DNA of 64,000 nt from assembly GCA_038277395.1 (NCBI GenBank), contig CM076194.1:183600288-183664287 (forward strand), read 5' to 3'. Position 1 is the stretch's first letter. Each line of letters begins with the position of its first letter. The position numbers were made by a program, and so were the translations under genes. Origin of the DNA: Dryocosmus kuriphilus. Its lineage: Eukaryota; Arthropoda; Insecta; Hymenoptera; Cynipidae. Shown piece after piece: positions 50,691 through 61,340 of this stretch. The notes beneath the pieces were generated by a model. The model searched no databases. It saw only the letters and a list, made by a program, of their open reading frames with translations, and was not told the DNA's origin.

Positions 50691-53600
50691 ACGTTAGAAA
50701 CCTTTTTTTTGGGTTCCGGGGTCATGAAACGTTGGAGAATTTCTTGAGAAATCGCCGCTGAAAGTCAGTTGTTATTCTACGCATAAACACTTCAATCCTT
50801 ATCATGGATGATGATATGCTACTATGTAAAGAATTGCTAGTTTTGCAGTCCAAAACTGATGTATAAATAATGAAGAGTCAATTTACGTATTTAGAATATA
50901 AATATCATTGAATTGAATTGACGCGCCGATTGATAGGTGTCGACGAATGCGGGCCTGAGTAGCGGGCCAAGCTTTCTTTTTTCCCAATAACCTTAGAAAT
51001 AAACTTTTTATTGACTGTAATCGTAAATGTATAATTTTAGATGAATAAGAACGGATTTATTACGGATTAATGAAGAAAAGTATATGGAGTTGTATCAAAA
51101 AATGGTTTCCATAGGGATTTTATAGGTCCTTGTGAAGGTGGCAGCTAATTCGGCTATGTTGAATATTATTCACGTATTATTCGCATACTTGTTTGCGATA
51201 AAAAGTAGTTTTTTATTATAACGTAAATTAATAATACTTTCAAAAAACGCTAATAACTGCAAAAACTTGGACGCGTTCTGGTCCAAAATAATGAAAGACG
51301 CAGAGCAGAGTTATGTAGACCTCTCTCTTGGTGCTAAACGAATCTTTACTTTCTTAGATTTTTCTTTATTACTGTCTACATAAGTTAAGGAGCCGGTGAA
51401 AATTAGGTATCTTTTTTTTTGATTATTGTGAAAAACCGGTTTTTTTTTGATCGATAAAAACCATAACCGTCCGTGGGTCAAAAAGTGGCCGAAATTAACG
51501 ATCTAACCCGTCCTTACTTTTCTTACACTTAAAGAAAGTGTGCCCAAAGCGCAAAAAAACCAATCCGATTAGTCCTCGATAAGTTATCTGTGTTCCACAG
51601 GCTACGACGACTAAAACGATCAACTCGACGACAACGACGTCATACATAACGGAGAGACAGAGAGCGACCAACGTTAAATCCTTGTGTTTCCGGTTCAGGC
51701 CGAGGGTCAATAAAACGTGGAGATTTCCAATTGAAATCCGCGACAAGTCTTATGTTTTACTTAAGATAACTAATACCTGCCTCCATTCGAGCATGAGGAA
51801 TTTTGTAATAATTAAGAATATTTGCTCAATTTTTCAGCCCCACACCATACTGTGTAAGAAGAGAAAATAATGAGAAAGACAAATTTTACGTTTTAAGATA
51901 TATAGAAGTTCATTGATTTGGTGAGACGCGTTTTTAGGTGATGATGATCTGCACGACTCTCTCCAGAGTAGCGGGAAGAGTGTTTTCATGATAACCTTTA
52001 AATACCTTTTTAGATGACTGTGCTAGTTGTAATGTATGTGTTTTGATGTGAAAAGAACTGAGTTTTTTATACGTTTTATGTGGAAGAAATTATGATGGTC
52101 AGGCATCAAAAATAAATAGTTTTCAAAAGGAATTTTATAGGTCCTTGTAAGGTGAATAAATTCTGCTTGTTGAGATTTTCACGTCATCTCGCAAATTACG
52201 TTTGAGTCAAGGTTTAGTATTTTTTTATAGCCAATTAACATAATTCACGAATAACAAACTTACAAAACTAACGCGTCTGATCAAAAAAATGATATAGCCA
52301 AGTTTGGTAATCATCCTTTGAGACTCAACAAGTTGAGTACTGTCCATTACATTTTTCTTGTATGTTCTCAATGGTTTATGTACCGACAGTTGGATTATTA
52401 TTCGATGTTGATGAATGAAACCGTTTTTTGAGTCCGATATAAAAAACCATAACCCGTTTGGTGTCAACAAGTGGCCGATCGGTTTAAAACGAACCTCTGT
52501 CCTTAACGTTTTGACATCTGTTTAAAAGAACGTTTGCCAAGAGCCGCAGATCCACTCTACTGCACAGGTGTGATGTCTCGCGTCGCGAAAGTGATCCGGT
52601 GTCCACAGTCACAACTTCCGACGACAACAACGGACATCAGACGACAAACGGACGTCAACCTACAGGAACAGGGACAGGACACCAACGTGTAAAACATTTT
52701 TTTTTTCGGTGTTCAGGGGGGTTCATGAAACGTCGAGAGTTTCATGCAATATCGCTCGGGAAAGTCTAGTTTTATCCACATGCAAAACTAATGACCTTCC
52801 TCATTTGAGATGAGAAATTGTAATATAAACCAAGAGAAAAATGGAATCATATTTCAGAACAAACAGTGGTAAAAAATGAAGAAATCTTACGTTTAAGATA
52901 TAAATTCATTGATAGGCTGAGCCGACGACTCGACACTGAGGTTGATGAGAATGATAGCAATCTGAGTAAGCGCGGCATAAGTTTTTCAATAACTTTAAAG
53001 AAACTTTTTATTGACTGTCATTAGTAATGTATTTTGTGATGAAAAAGGTAACGGTGTTTATTATCGATTTAGCTTTACTGAAGAAAGTAATGGGTTTGTA
53101 ACAGAAAAAAACTTGGTTCAAAAAGAATTTGTAGGTCCTTTGGAAGGTGAGAATAATTCCTGCTATCCCTCGATATTTTACCACGTAATCTCGCATACTC
53201 TTTTTGCGCAGAATAAAAGTAGATTTTTTTTTATACGATAATTATACATTATTTCATAGAATGAACTCAATAATCAACCCTACGCATTCTGAACAACAAA
53301 AATGATAGAGAGCGCAAGTTTTTAGACCCTCTTTGAGAGCTGTTTACACAAACAATTTTCCCACTAACTTTCCTTGAGCATTTTTCTTGTAATCCTCTCC
53401 ATAGTTTAGAGAGAGCGTAACAAGTGGATTTTTTGATTGTTGCGTGAAATCCGTTTATGAAATGCGTTCAATAACCTATATACCACCGTTGGTGTTCAAT
53501 AGAGAACGTGAGCCGCTTAACGAACCTGTCGTTAACTTACTTTTATTATTATTTTTTATTACACTTTAAAGAAGTGTTGTCCGTGCCAACAGCGCAAATC

Positions 53601-54000
53601 CCAAATTCCGTTTTAGGGACGTATCGATATGTTATCGTTGTCCTACTAGACTACGTCGACAAACAACGCGACATCGACGTCAAACGACGACAACTGACGG
53701 TACGAGACCACGACACTATACGTATAAACGGTATATTTTCGGGTACTACGGGGTCAAGCAAAGTTGGGAGATTTCATGACAATTGCGAGCGAAAGTCAGT
53801 CGGACACATAAAATCTAAGACCTTCTCATTGAGTACGACGACACTGATATATTAAATAAGCAGACAGATTTGGCAATTTTATCAGACTCAACTGAGTTAA
53901 AAAAATGAAGAAATTTTCACGTTTTAGATATAAGACCTTTTATTTTTTTGTATCGCGCGTCGATGTATAGGTTATATGAGTGAATACGCCCATACTGAGT
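50691..54000 (+). repeat. Insertion-rich satellite units of about 1,005-1,025 bp
   Basis: Unit boundaries are recognisable near 51,223, 52,232, 53,237 and about 54,262. The spacings of about 1,009, 1,005 and 1,025 bp are 21-23% over consensus. The extra length is spread as single inserted bases throughout, for example GAACTGAGTTTTTTATACG for GAACGGTTTTATACG near 52,056 and CATTTGAGATGAGAAATTG for CATTGAGATGAGAATG near 52,802. All major landmarks stay in order. Evenly scattered insertions at this rate resemble raw long-read error. No gene is present, although open frames opening with GTG occur (for example 53,508-53,855). Confidence 0.82.
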
Positions 54001-54380
54001 TATTTTTTTTTTTTTTTCAATTTTATTTATCTAAATAACTTTATATTGAACTTTTTTAGTTTTTTGAATTTTTTTTTGAAATAAGAACTTTTTGTTATTA
54101 CGTTTTTTTTTAGAATAGTTTTTTTTTGTAATCAAAAAAATTTTTTTTTTTTTTTTTTTTAGGTTTTTTTTTTTTGCATATAACTTTTTTTTGTAGATAT
54201 TTTTTCACGTATATCTTTTTTTTTTTTGCGAAAACGTAGTGAATAGTTTTTTTTATTTTTTTTTTTTTTTTTCACAGTTTAAACATCTCAAAAAAACTAT
54301 TTTTATTTTTTTTTTTTTGACAGTGAGCAAGTTTTTAGATTTTTTTGTTTTGTTTTTTTTTTTTTTTTTTTTTTTTTTTG
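54001..54380 (+). repeat. T-filled satellite remnant
   Basis: Landmarks of the monomer survive in order inside long T-runs: AATTTTATTTATCTAAATAAC, ATAAGAACTTTTTGTTATTACG, GTAGATATTTTTTCACGTAT, TTTTTTGCGAAAACGTAGTG, CATCTCAAAAAAACTAT, GTGAGCAAGTTTTTAGAT. Almost every other base is T. It has the same character as 7,276-8,125 but is more extreme, and ends abruptly at CATAGTTTAGCCGG, where clean sequence resumes. It is most likely an artefact of consensus calling. Confidence 0.85.
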
Positions 54381-55730
54381 TTTTTTTCATAGTTTAGCCG
54401 GAAAATGGATTTTTTGATTTTGTGAAAACGTTTTTGATCGATAAAACCATAACCGTTGGTCAAAAGTGCCGGTTAACGAACTGTCCTTACTTTTTACACT
54501 TAAAGAAGTGGCCAAAGCGCAATCCAATCCGATTAGTCCTTCGAAAGTTATCGTGTCCACATACGACGACAACCGACGACAACGACGACAACGACGCAAC
54601 AACGACAGACAGACACCAACGTAAAACCCTTTTTTTTTCGGGTTCAGGGGGTCATGAAACGTGGAGATTTCATGAAATCCGCGAAAGTCAGTTTTCACAT
54701 AAAACTAATACCTTCTCATTGAGATGAGAATGTAATAATAAAAAAATTGCATTTTTCAGCCAAACTGTGTAAAAAATGAAGAAATTTACGTTTTAGATAT
54801 AAATTCATTGATTGGTGAGCGCGAGACAGGTGATGAGAATGCGCCTGAGTAGCGGGCAGTTTTTCAATAACTTTTAATAACTTTTTATTGACTGTATAGT
54901 AATGTATTTTTTGATGAAAAGAACGGTTTTATACGTTTAATGAAGAAAGTATGGGTTGTATCAAAAAATGGTTCCAAGGGAATTTGTAGGCCTTGGAAGG
55001 TGAATAATTCTGCTTCTTGATATTTTCACGTATCTCGCATACTTTTGCGAAAAAGTAGATTTTTTTATACGAATTAACATATTTCACGAATAACTCAAAA
55101 ACTACGCGTCTGATCAAAAAATGAAGAGAGCAAGTTTGTAGACTCTTGAGCTGAACAATTTTACTTTCTTACATTTTTTTTGTATCTCTCATAGTTTAGC
55201 CGGAAAATGGATTTTTTGATTTTGTGAAAACGTTTTTGATCGATAAAACCATAACCGTTGGTCAAAAGTGGCCGGTTAACGAACTCCCTTACTTTTTACA
55301 CTTAAAAAGTGTGCCAAAGCGCAATCCAATCCGATTAGTCCTTCGAAAGTTATCGTGTCCACAGTACGACGACAACAACGACGACAACGACGACAACGAC
55401 GACAACAACGACAGACAGACACCAACGTAAAACCTTTTTTTTCGGGTTCAGGGGGTCATGAAACGTGGAGATTTCATGAAATCCGCGAAAGTCAGTTTTC
55501 ACATAAAACTAATACCTTCTCATTGAGATGAGAATGTAATAATAAAAAAATTGCATTTTTCAGCCAAACTGTGTAAAAAATGAAGAAATTTACGTTTTAG
55601 ATATAAATTCATTGATTGGTGAGCGCGAGACAGGTGATGAGAAAGCGCCTGAGTAGCGGGCAGATTTTTCAATAACTTTTAATAACTTTTTATTGACTGT
55701 ATAGTAATGTATTTTTTAATGAAAAGAACG
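54381..55730 (+). repeat. Clean satellite block 2
   Basis: Near-consensus sequence resumes at CATAGTTTAGCCGG, with a unit start at 55,071. It carries the same private losses as clean block 1 (AAAACGTTTTTGATC near 54,426 and again near 55,228; CACTTAAAGAAGTGGCC near 54,498). All four dyads are intact in the first unit. From about 55,725 bases start dropping out (GAACGTTTTATACG for GAACGGTTTTATACG), which leads into the deletion-rich unit. Confidence 0.87.
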
Positions 55731-56620
55731 TTTTATACGTTTAATAAGAAAGTATGGGTTTATGAAAAAATGGTTCAAGGGAATTGTAGGTCTTGGAGGT
55801 AAAATTCTTCTGATATTTTAGTACTCGAACTTTTGCAAAAATAATTTTTATACGAATTAAATATTTCACGAATAACTCAAAAATTATTTTCGATAAAAAA
55901 TATGAAGAATTTTAGAACTTTGACAAAAATTTTAATCTTAATTTTTTGTATCTATATTTAGCGGAAATGGTTTTTTGATTTTGAAAAGTTTTTGATGATA
56001 AAACATACTTGGTAAAAGTTTTGTTAAGAACTACCTTGCTTTTAAATGTCGAAGACCAACGCAATTACCGATTAGTGAAATATCGATCCATCAATACACA
56101 ACTACGCACAACACCAACAACAAGACAACACAACAAACTTTTTTATCGGTTAGGGGTCATAAAGTGGAGATTTCATGAAACGGAAATTCAGTTTTCACTA
56201 AAATAATCCTTCTCATTGAATAATTAATAATAAAAAATTGATTTTTAGCAAACTGTTAAAATGAAAAATTCGTTTTAGAAAAATTCATTGATTGTGAGAC
56301 AGTGATGAGAAGCGCCGAGACGGGCGATTTTTCAAAACTTTTAATAACTTTTTATTGACTGTAAGTAATTATTTTTTGATGAAAAGAACGGTTTTATACT
56401 TAAGAAGAAAGATGGTTGTATAAAAAATGGTTCAAGGGAATTTAGCCTTGGAATTGAAAATTCGATTTATATTTTCACTATCTATACTTTTGCGAAAATA
56501 ATTTTTTTATAAATTAAATTTTTCAGATTAACTCAAAAAATTGATCAAAAAATAAGACAATTTGAGAACTTGGTGAACATTTATTGTAATTTTTTTTATT
56601 CATATTTATCGAAAATGTTT
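55731..56620 (+). repeat. Deletion-rich satellite unit of about 655 bp
   Basis: Boundaries near 55,855 and 56,510 give a unit about 21% shorter than consensus. Losses are single bases spread throughout: GATAAAACATACTTGG for GATAAAACCATAACCGTTGG, CCGATTAGTGAAATATCG for CCGATTAGTCCTTCG, CTCATTGAATAATTAATAAT for the dyad 2 region, and GTGAGACAGTGATGAGAAGC for the GC-richer patch. All landmarks remain colinear. The pattern is the mirror image of the insertion-rich units at 50,691-54,000. Confidence 0.83.
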
Positions 56621-57253
56621 TTTGATTTTGTGAAAAATTTTTGATCGATAAAACCATAACCGTTGTCAAAAGTGGCCGGTTAACGAACTCGTCCTTACTT
56701 TTTACACTTAAAGAAGTGAGCCAAAGCGCAATCCAATCCGATTAGTCCTTCGAAAGTTATCTGTCCACAACTACGACGACAACAACGACAACGACGACAA
56801 CAACGACAGACAGACACCAACGTAAAACCTTTTTTTTCGGGTTCAGGGGTCATGAAACGTGGAGATTTCATGAAATCCGCGAAAGTCATTTTCACATAAA
56901 ACTAATACCTTCTCATTAGATGAGAATGTAATAATAAAAAAATTGCATTTTTCAGCCAAACTGTGTAAAAAATGAAGAAATTTACGTTTTAGATATAAAT
57001 TCATTGATTGGTGAGCGCGAGACAGGTGATGAGAAGCGCCTGAGAGCGGGCAGCTTTTTCAATAACTTTTAATAACTTTTTATTGACTGTATAGTAATGT
57101 ATTTTTTGATGAAAGAACGGTTTTATACGTTTAACGAAGAAAGTATGGGCTGTATCAAAAAATGGTTCCAGGGAATTTGTAGCTCCTTGGAAGGTGAATA
57201 ATCTGCTTCTTGATTTCACGTATTCGCAACTTTTGCGAAGTAGTTTTTTTTTA
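56621..57253 (+). repeat. Clean satellite block 3 and right-hand end of recognisable array
   Basis: From TTTGATTTTGTGAAAAATTT the sequence is again near consensus through the microsatellite, dyads 1 to 3 and into dyad 4. Small losses include CACTTAAAGAAGTGAGCC and CATTAGATGAGAATG. Near 57,236 dyad 4 reads ACTTTTGCGAAGTAG, and the following T-run passes into AAAAGGAAAAAAAAG, after which continuous satellite is not recognisable. Confidence 0.88.
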
Positions 57254-58340
57254 AAAGGAAAAAAAAGATTTTTTAAAATTTTTAATTTTTAAAACCCCCC
57301 CCGGAAAAATTTTTTTGGAAAAAAACCCCAAAACTTTTTTTGGGAAAGGGGCAAAAAGGTTTTTTATACCAAAGAAAATTTCCCAAATATTAATTAAGTT
57401 AGGGGGAAAAAATTTAAGGGGAAAAATATCTTTTGATAAACATAAAAAGTTTGTCGTTGTATAATAAATATTACAGTTTTTCTTTTTCTTAGTTTTATGG
57501 ATAATAATTTCCCATACTATTTTTTGTTTCCAAGTCTAACAATACCTTATTATTACCCTTAATTTCGGAGGAATTTTTAGGTAATTAGCGTTGGAAATGG
57601 ATTAAACAAAGGATGTCCCCCCAAAATTTAAGTTGAAAATTTTCCAATATGGGGGAAAAACCTAGGGGGGGGGGGGGGGGGGTGCAAAAAAATTTACTTT
57701 GCGGTTTGCGGTTCCACGAATAACCTATTTCCGTTACTGATATAAATTGGGCATTAATTTAAATTTGAAATTTAATAAAATATATTAAACAATTGCCGGA
57801 ACGTTCTTGGATGATGAATGTAACTATACGGGCGGCCTTTTGCAAAGTTGGGTGGGGGGGGGGGGGAACAGTCACATATAGTGGTTTTCGGGCCCCCAAT
57901 TTTAGGGGAAATAAATTTTTCTTGCCGTCGTTAATTGTTCTAAGCGGGTAAAACAATTATGCAGGAGGTTGGAATTTTAAGAAAAGGAAAGTGTTTGCCT
58001 GGGGGGGGGCAAGCTTTGCATAGCTTGGTAACTTCCAAATAATTACTGCCACTTCATCTCCGAGAAAACACCATCGGGTTCATTTTTACCCCGACGTAAC
58101 TTTTTTCTCTTAAACAACCATTATTTTTTTGGCAGCTTTTTTGGGGGCACAAAACACCAAGGTCGGGGACGGGTGGCCGTATTGGAAAAACAACTTTTTA
58201 TTGCCAAAATCTTTGACAAAAAAAATGGTAACTAAGTTTGTGTGCAAGGTAAGCCAAACGAATTCCACCGCTTTGCCGGGGGCCCATTGTTTTCGGAAAA
58301 ATAATTTTTATATGGAATTTTCAAGAAAGGCATCTTAATA
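57254..58340. other. Non-repetitive-looking AT-rich flank with G and C runs
   Basis: The sequence changes character at the array edge: short A, T, C and G homopolymers alternate (AAAACCCCCCCCGG near 57,291; a run of about 18 G near 57,666; G runs near 57,854 and 58,001). No gene is supported. An open frame at 58,129-58,338 begins with TTG and resembles nothing I know. Short satellite-like strings occur (CCACGAATAACC near 57,714, ATCGGGTTCA near 58,073) but each could be chance. Confidence 0.6.
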
Positions 58341-60240
58341 TATTTTATATATTATTTATAATGGTCCACGTTAATTTATTTAATTTAATTAAGGTACCCT
58401 TTTATTGCTTGTATTCTTAATTATTTTACTTTATATTTTTTTATAGGTTAGATTTTTTATTATTACAAATTAAGTATTGAATAATATACTATTTTTAAAC
58501 GGGTCCATTAGTTGTTATTTTATTTTATTTTTTTATAAAGTTTTTATTTAGTCCCAAGGTATTTATTTGGGGCATTAGTTCACGTTTTAATATTTTTAAT
58601 GTTTTTTGTTGGGTAATTTATTACAATTTTTTATAATTTAGTCTAAAAGTTGTTGTATTTGCGTTAATAGATGTTTAATCCTTTGCGGCAATTTGTTGTG
58701 TAAGAATTGGGCTATGTTATTATCATTTAGTTTTTTTATTTTGGCTTTTTATTCATTAGGGGACCATTGTTTTGGCGGCATTTACGTATACCACTGATTT
58801 CGGGGCCTTACATGTGTAAAATAAGTTTTAATGTTTTTAGGATATATTTATATATTAATAAAGTCAAATACGTATATTCATAAAAAAAAAAAATAAATTA
58901 ATTTTTATAAAAATTATTAATTTTTATTATATTGAAAAAATTTTATTTTAATATTTATTTATACAAAATTAAAACCCTATGATTTAATCAATTATTACTT
59001 TATATATAATCAATTAGATAAAAAGACTTTGTGGAAAAGAGCGGATTACTTAAAAATAAATTATTAGTAAAAAAATAAGTTTTTTAAAAAAATATTCCCA
59101 TACAGGTTATAGAATTAAATACAGTAGTAAATGTAAAATTAAGGGGAAATAAAAAACTCCTCGAATAATAAATGTAGTTAAAAAGAAAAAAAAAGAAAAA
59201 ATACTGAAGGATAAAAAAGGAAGAAATTTAATAAGGATATAAATATGGTTTGATTGGATGAGGAAAAAGATTGAAAAATTTCATGAATAAAAAAACATAA
59301 AATTTAATAATTAGTCAAAAAAGAAAAATAAAGTAAAAATGTGAATCAAATATTATGTTAACTATGGAAATTAAGGAACTAGGGGGGTGGAAAAAGTGTT
59401 GGGGGGCGGGTTCTAGGAATGGGTGGGTGGGAATGATGGATAAAAAACGGGCAGATTTGGTGAGGAAGTTGTGAAATTCTGGTTAGTGGAGGTGTGGAAA
59501 CACTGTCCGGAAATTAAGAACGAAGCATTTGTTTGCATTTAAGGGTTGCTACGAAAAAAAAAAAGACATAAAAATTTAATAATAAAAGGAGTTGACAAAT
59601 AAAGCGCTTTAAAAAAGAAAATTTTCTTTTTGGGCTTTTAGGAGAAAATTAGTACTGGAATTTTCTTGGGGTAAATTTTAAAAAAAAAAAATTCCTTGTT
59701 ACGGGCCGTAAAAAAAAAAAATCCCGGGTTATTTCCGCTTTTATTTTTAAATATTAGTTTTTGTTTAATTTTTGGGTTAGAAAGTCATTTTTAATTTTGG
59801 TGATTTAGATTGTTTATATAAAGTGTAATTTAATTGCGGGTAATATTTTTTTTTATTTATCTATTTTTAACATCTTTGTTTGTTTTGAATAATGAAACGG
59901 TTTACATGGTTGTTCCCTTTAACATCTGTTGGATGCTTCCTTAATCCCTCTCATAACACTCTTAATTGTCTGTTTTTTTTAGTTTATAAATTTAAAATTA
60001 AAGGAATGTATAAGTTGAATAAATTCTGAAAGTATCATTGGGGGGGACCTGAAAATAATTAAAATTAAAATGCGGTATTGGGTTTTTTTTTTTTTATTCT
60101 AGAAAATGGACGGTCCTTAAAAGGTGATTAGACAATTTTGACATTAGATTTTTGTAAAAATTCACCTGGGGGGTAGTTTGGCATTATATTGTTAAAATAA
60201 AAATATTGGACGGCGCTGGGTAATGTTATTGAATTATGCG
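58341..60240. other. AT-rich sequence with weak satellite traces
   Basis: No gene, RNA or known element is visible. Two stretches recall the monomer. At 59,221-59,262 AAGAAATTTA, GATATAAAT and TGATTGGATGAGG follow in the same order as in the satellite. At 60,073-60,155 GTATTGGGTT, AAAATGG, GGTCCTT, AAGGTGA and AATTTTGAC parallel the dyad 3 region. The remainder is dominated by A and T runs with some ordinary-looking DNA, for example 59,900-59,970. Confidence 0.5.
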
Positions 60241-60940
60241 GGGCCCGGCATAATAAAAAAAAAAAATAAGATTAAAAATTTAAAAAAAAATATTTTTTAT
60301 TAAAAAAAAAAAATAAATTAATTTAAAAATAACAAAAAACAAAAGGGGAAAAAAAAACTTTGTTCCTTGTTGGAAAATAAAAAAACCCCCCGAAAAGAAA
60401 AAAAAAAAAAATAAAAAATGATGGCAATGTGGTATCTTAATTTAAAAAAGCGTTTAAAATTAAAAAAAAAATCAAGTTTAAATTAGGGAAATTTTTAAAA
60501 ATCAAAAATAAAAAAAAAAGAAATATAAATTTTTTTTCAAAAATCATTATTGACAAAAAAATAAAAAAATGAATATTGTTTTAAATTTAAAAAATATAGA
60601 ATTAATAAATAAAGATTAATTTTTAATAAAAATCTGAATTTAATTAAATTAAAATTATATAAAATATTAAAAAAAACGAAAAAAAAAAAATGGAAAAAAG
60701 AAAGAAAAATTTGTTTAATAAGGAGTGAATTTTAGTAAGGGAATTTATGGGAAAGGGGAAAGGATAGAAAAAAATTTGCAGCCTTTTTTTTTTTTAAAGT
60801 TTGTAAAGAAAAAAACAAACAAAAAAAAATAAAAAATATAAAAAAATCTGGTTTCAGGAAAAAAAAATGGGTAAAAATCCAAAAATCTTACTAAAAAAGA
60901 AAATTTCTAAAGATAAGAATTCTTATAAAAACAGTAAAAT
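60241..60940. other. A/T homopolymer-rich sequence
   Basis: The stretch is nearly all A and T in runs of four to ten, with G mostly in short clusters and very little C. I see no gene, structured RNA or repeat unit. The composition resembles low-quality consensus more than natural AT-rich DNA, although the latter is possible. Confidence 0.6.
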
Positions 60941-61340
60941 TAAAAAAACATAGGCCGGGCGTTGCTCACTAATGAAAAATTAGCGTATCCCGTATATGCC
61001 GTGGTTGTAAAAAACCTTATTCCGTTGTGTTAAATCTGTTGGGTTTGGTGCTGATTATTTTAAAACTATATTACTTGGTTTTTTTTACGTACATAAATAA
61101 AAGTGGCGGAATTAATGATTGGAAACATAGTTTTTTGTCAAAAAAATCATGAAAAATTTAAATAAAATTGCGTTTATATCTTTGGAAAATTTTGAAAATT
61201 GTTGGGAAATAAAAAATAAATATAGGGGAAAAAAAAGTTTTAAAAATGGAAAAAAAAAAAAAATGATGGTTTCCCTTATGCAGAATGTTTTTCCAAAAGG
61301 AAAAAAAAAAAAAATTCCTGGAAGGAACTGATATTTATTT
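60941..61340. other. Short island of more complex sequence
   Basis: Between homopolymer-rich stretches lies sequence with normal base mixing, such as GGCCGGGCGTTGCTCACTAA, GCGTATCCCGTATATGCCG and CTTATTCCGTTGTGTTAAAT. AAAAGTGGCGGAATTAA near 61,100 recalls the satellite's AAAAGTGGCCGGTTAAC. A 60-codon ATG frame at 61,149-61,331 is lysine- and asparagine-rich because of A-runs and is not a credible gene. Confidence 0.5.

Larger units (their letters stand above)
1..57253 (+). repeat. Tandem satellite array, ~830-bp monomer, about 68 units
   Basis: A single monomer repeats head to tail in one orientation, recognised each time by the boundary motif ACGAATTAACATATTTCACG followed by AACTCAAAAACTACGCGTCT. 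I measured spacing from each such boundary to the next. The first fifty units average 830.5 bp; later ones range from about 655 to 1,042 bp. The monomer is AT-rich, with long A and T runs and a few GC-richer patches, and carries no conserved reading frame. Arrays of this size and monomer length are typical of eukaryotic heterochromatin, often pericentromeric or subtelomeric; that location is inference. The unit count is approximate because the last third is disordered. The beginning lies outside the window; the right-hand edge falls in the T-run after TTTTGCGAAGTAG near 57,253. Confidence 0.97.

Noticed and set aside
53508..53855. 115-codon frame in an insertion-rich unit
   Set aside because: It starts with GTG and lies in error-like sequence; inserted bases removed the usual stops.
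54001..54380. Natural poly-T tract or retroposon tail
   Set aside because: Satellite landmarks continue in order through it, so it is altered satellite and not an inserted tail.
1..57253. CRISPR array
   Set aside because: The period is about 830 bp and the whole unit, not a short direct repeat with unique spacers, is repeated.
1..57253. Tandem rDNA, histone or other gene cluster
   Set aside because: No rRNA-like, tRNA-like or conserved coding segment is present in the unit.
1..57253. Tandem transposons or LTR elements
   Set aside because: I see no long terminal repeats, no terminal inverted repeats at unit ends, and no transposase or polymerase motifs. The dyads are short and internal.
58129..58338. 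69-codon frame in the tail as a possible gene fragment
   Set aside because: It begins with TTG, resembles no family I know, and lies in homopolymer-rich doubtful sequence. I cannot exclude a fragment, but cannot support one.
61149..61331. ATG frame rich in Lys and Asn
   Set aside because: Composition follows from A-runs; no motif or conservation can be seen.
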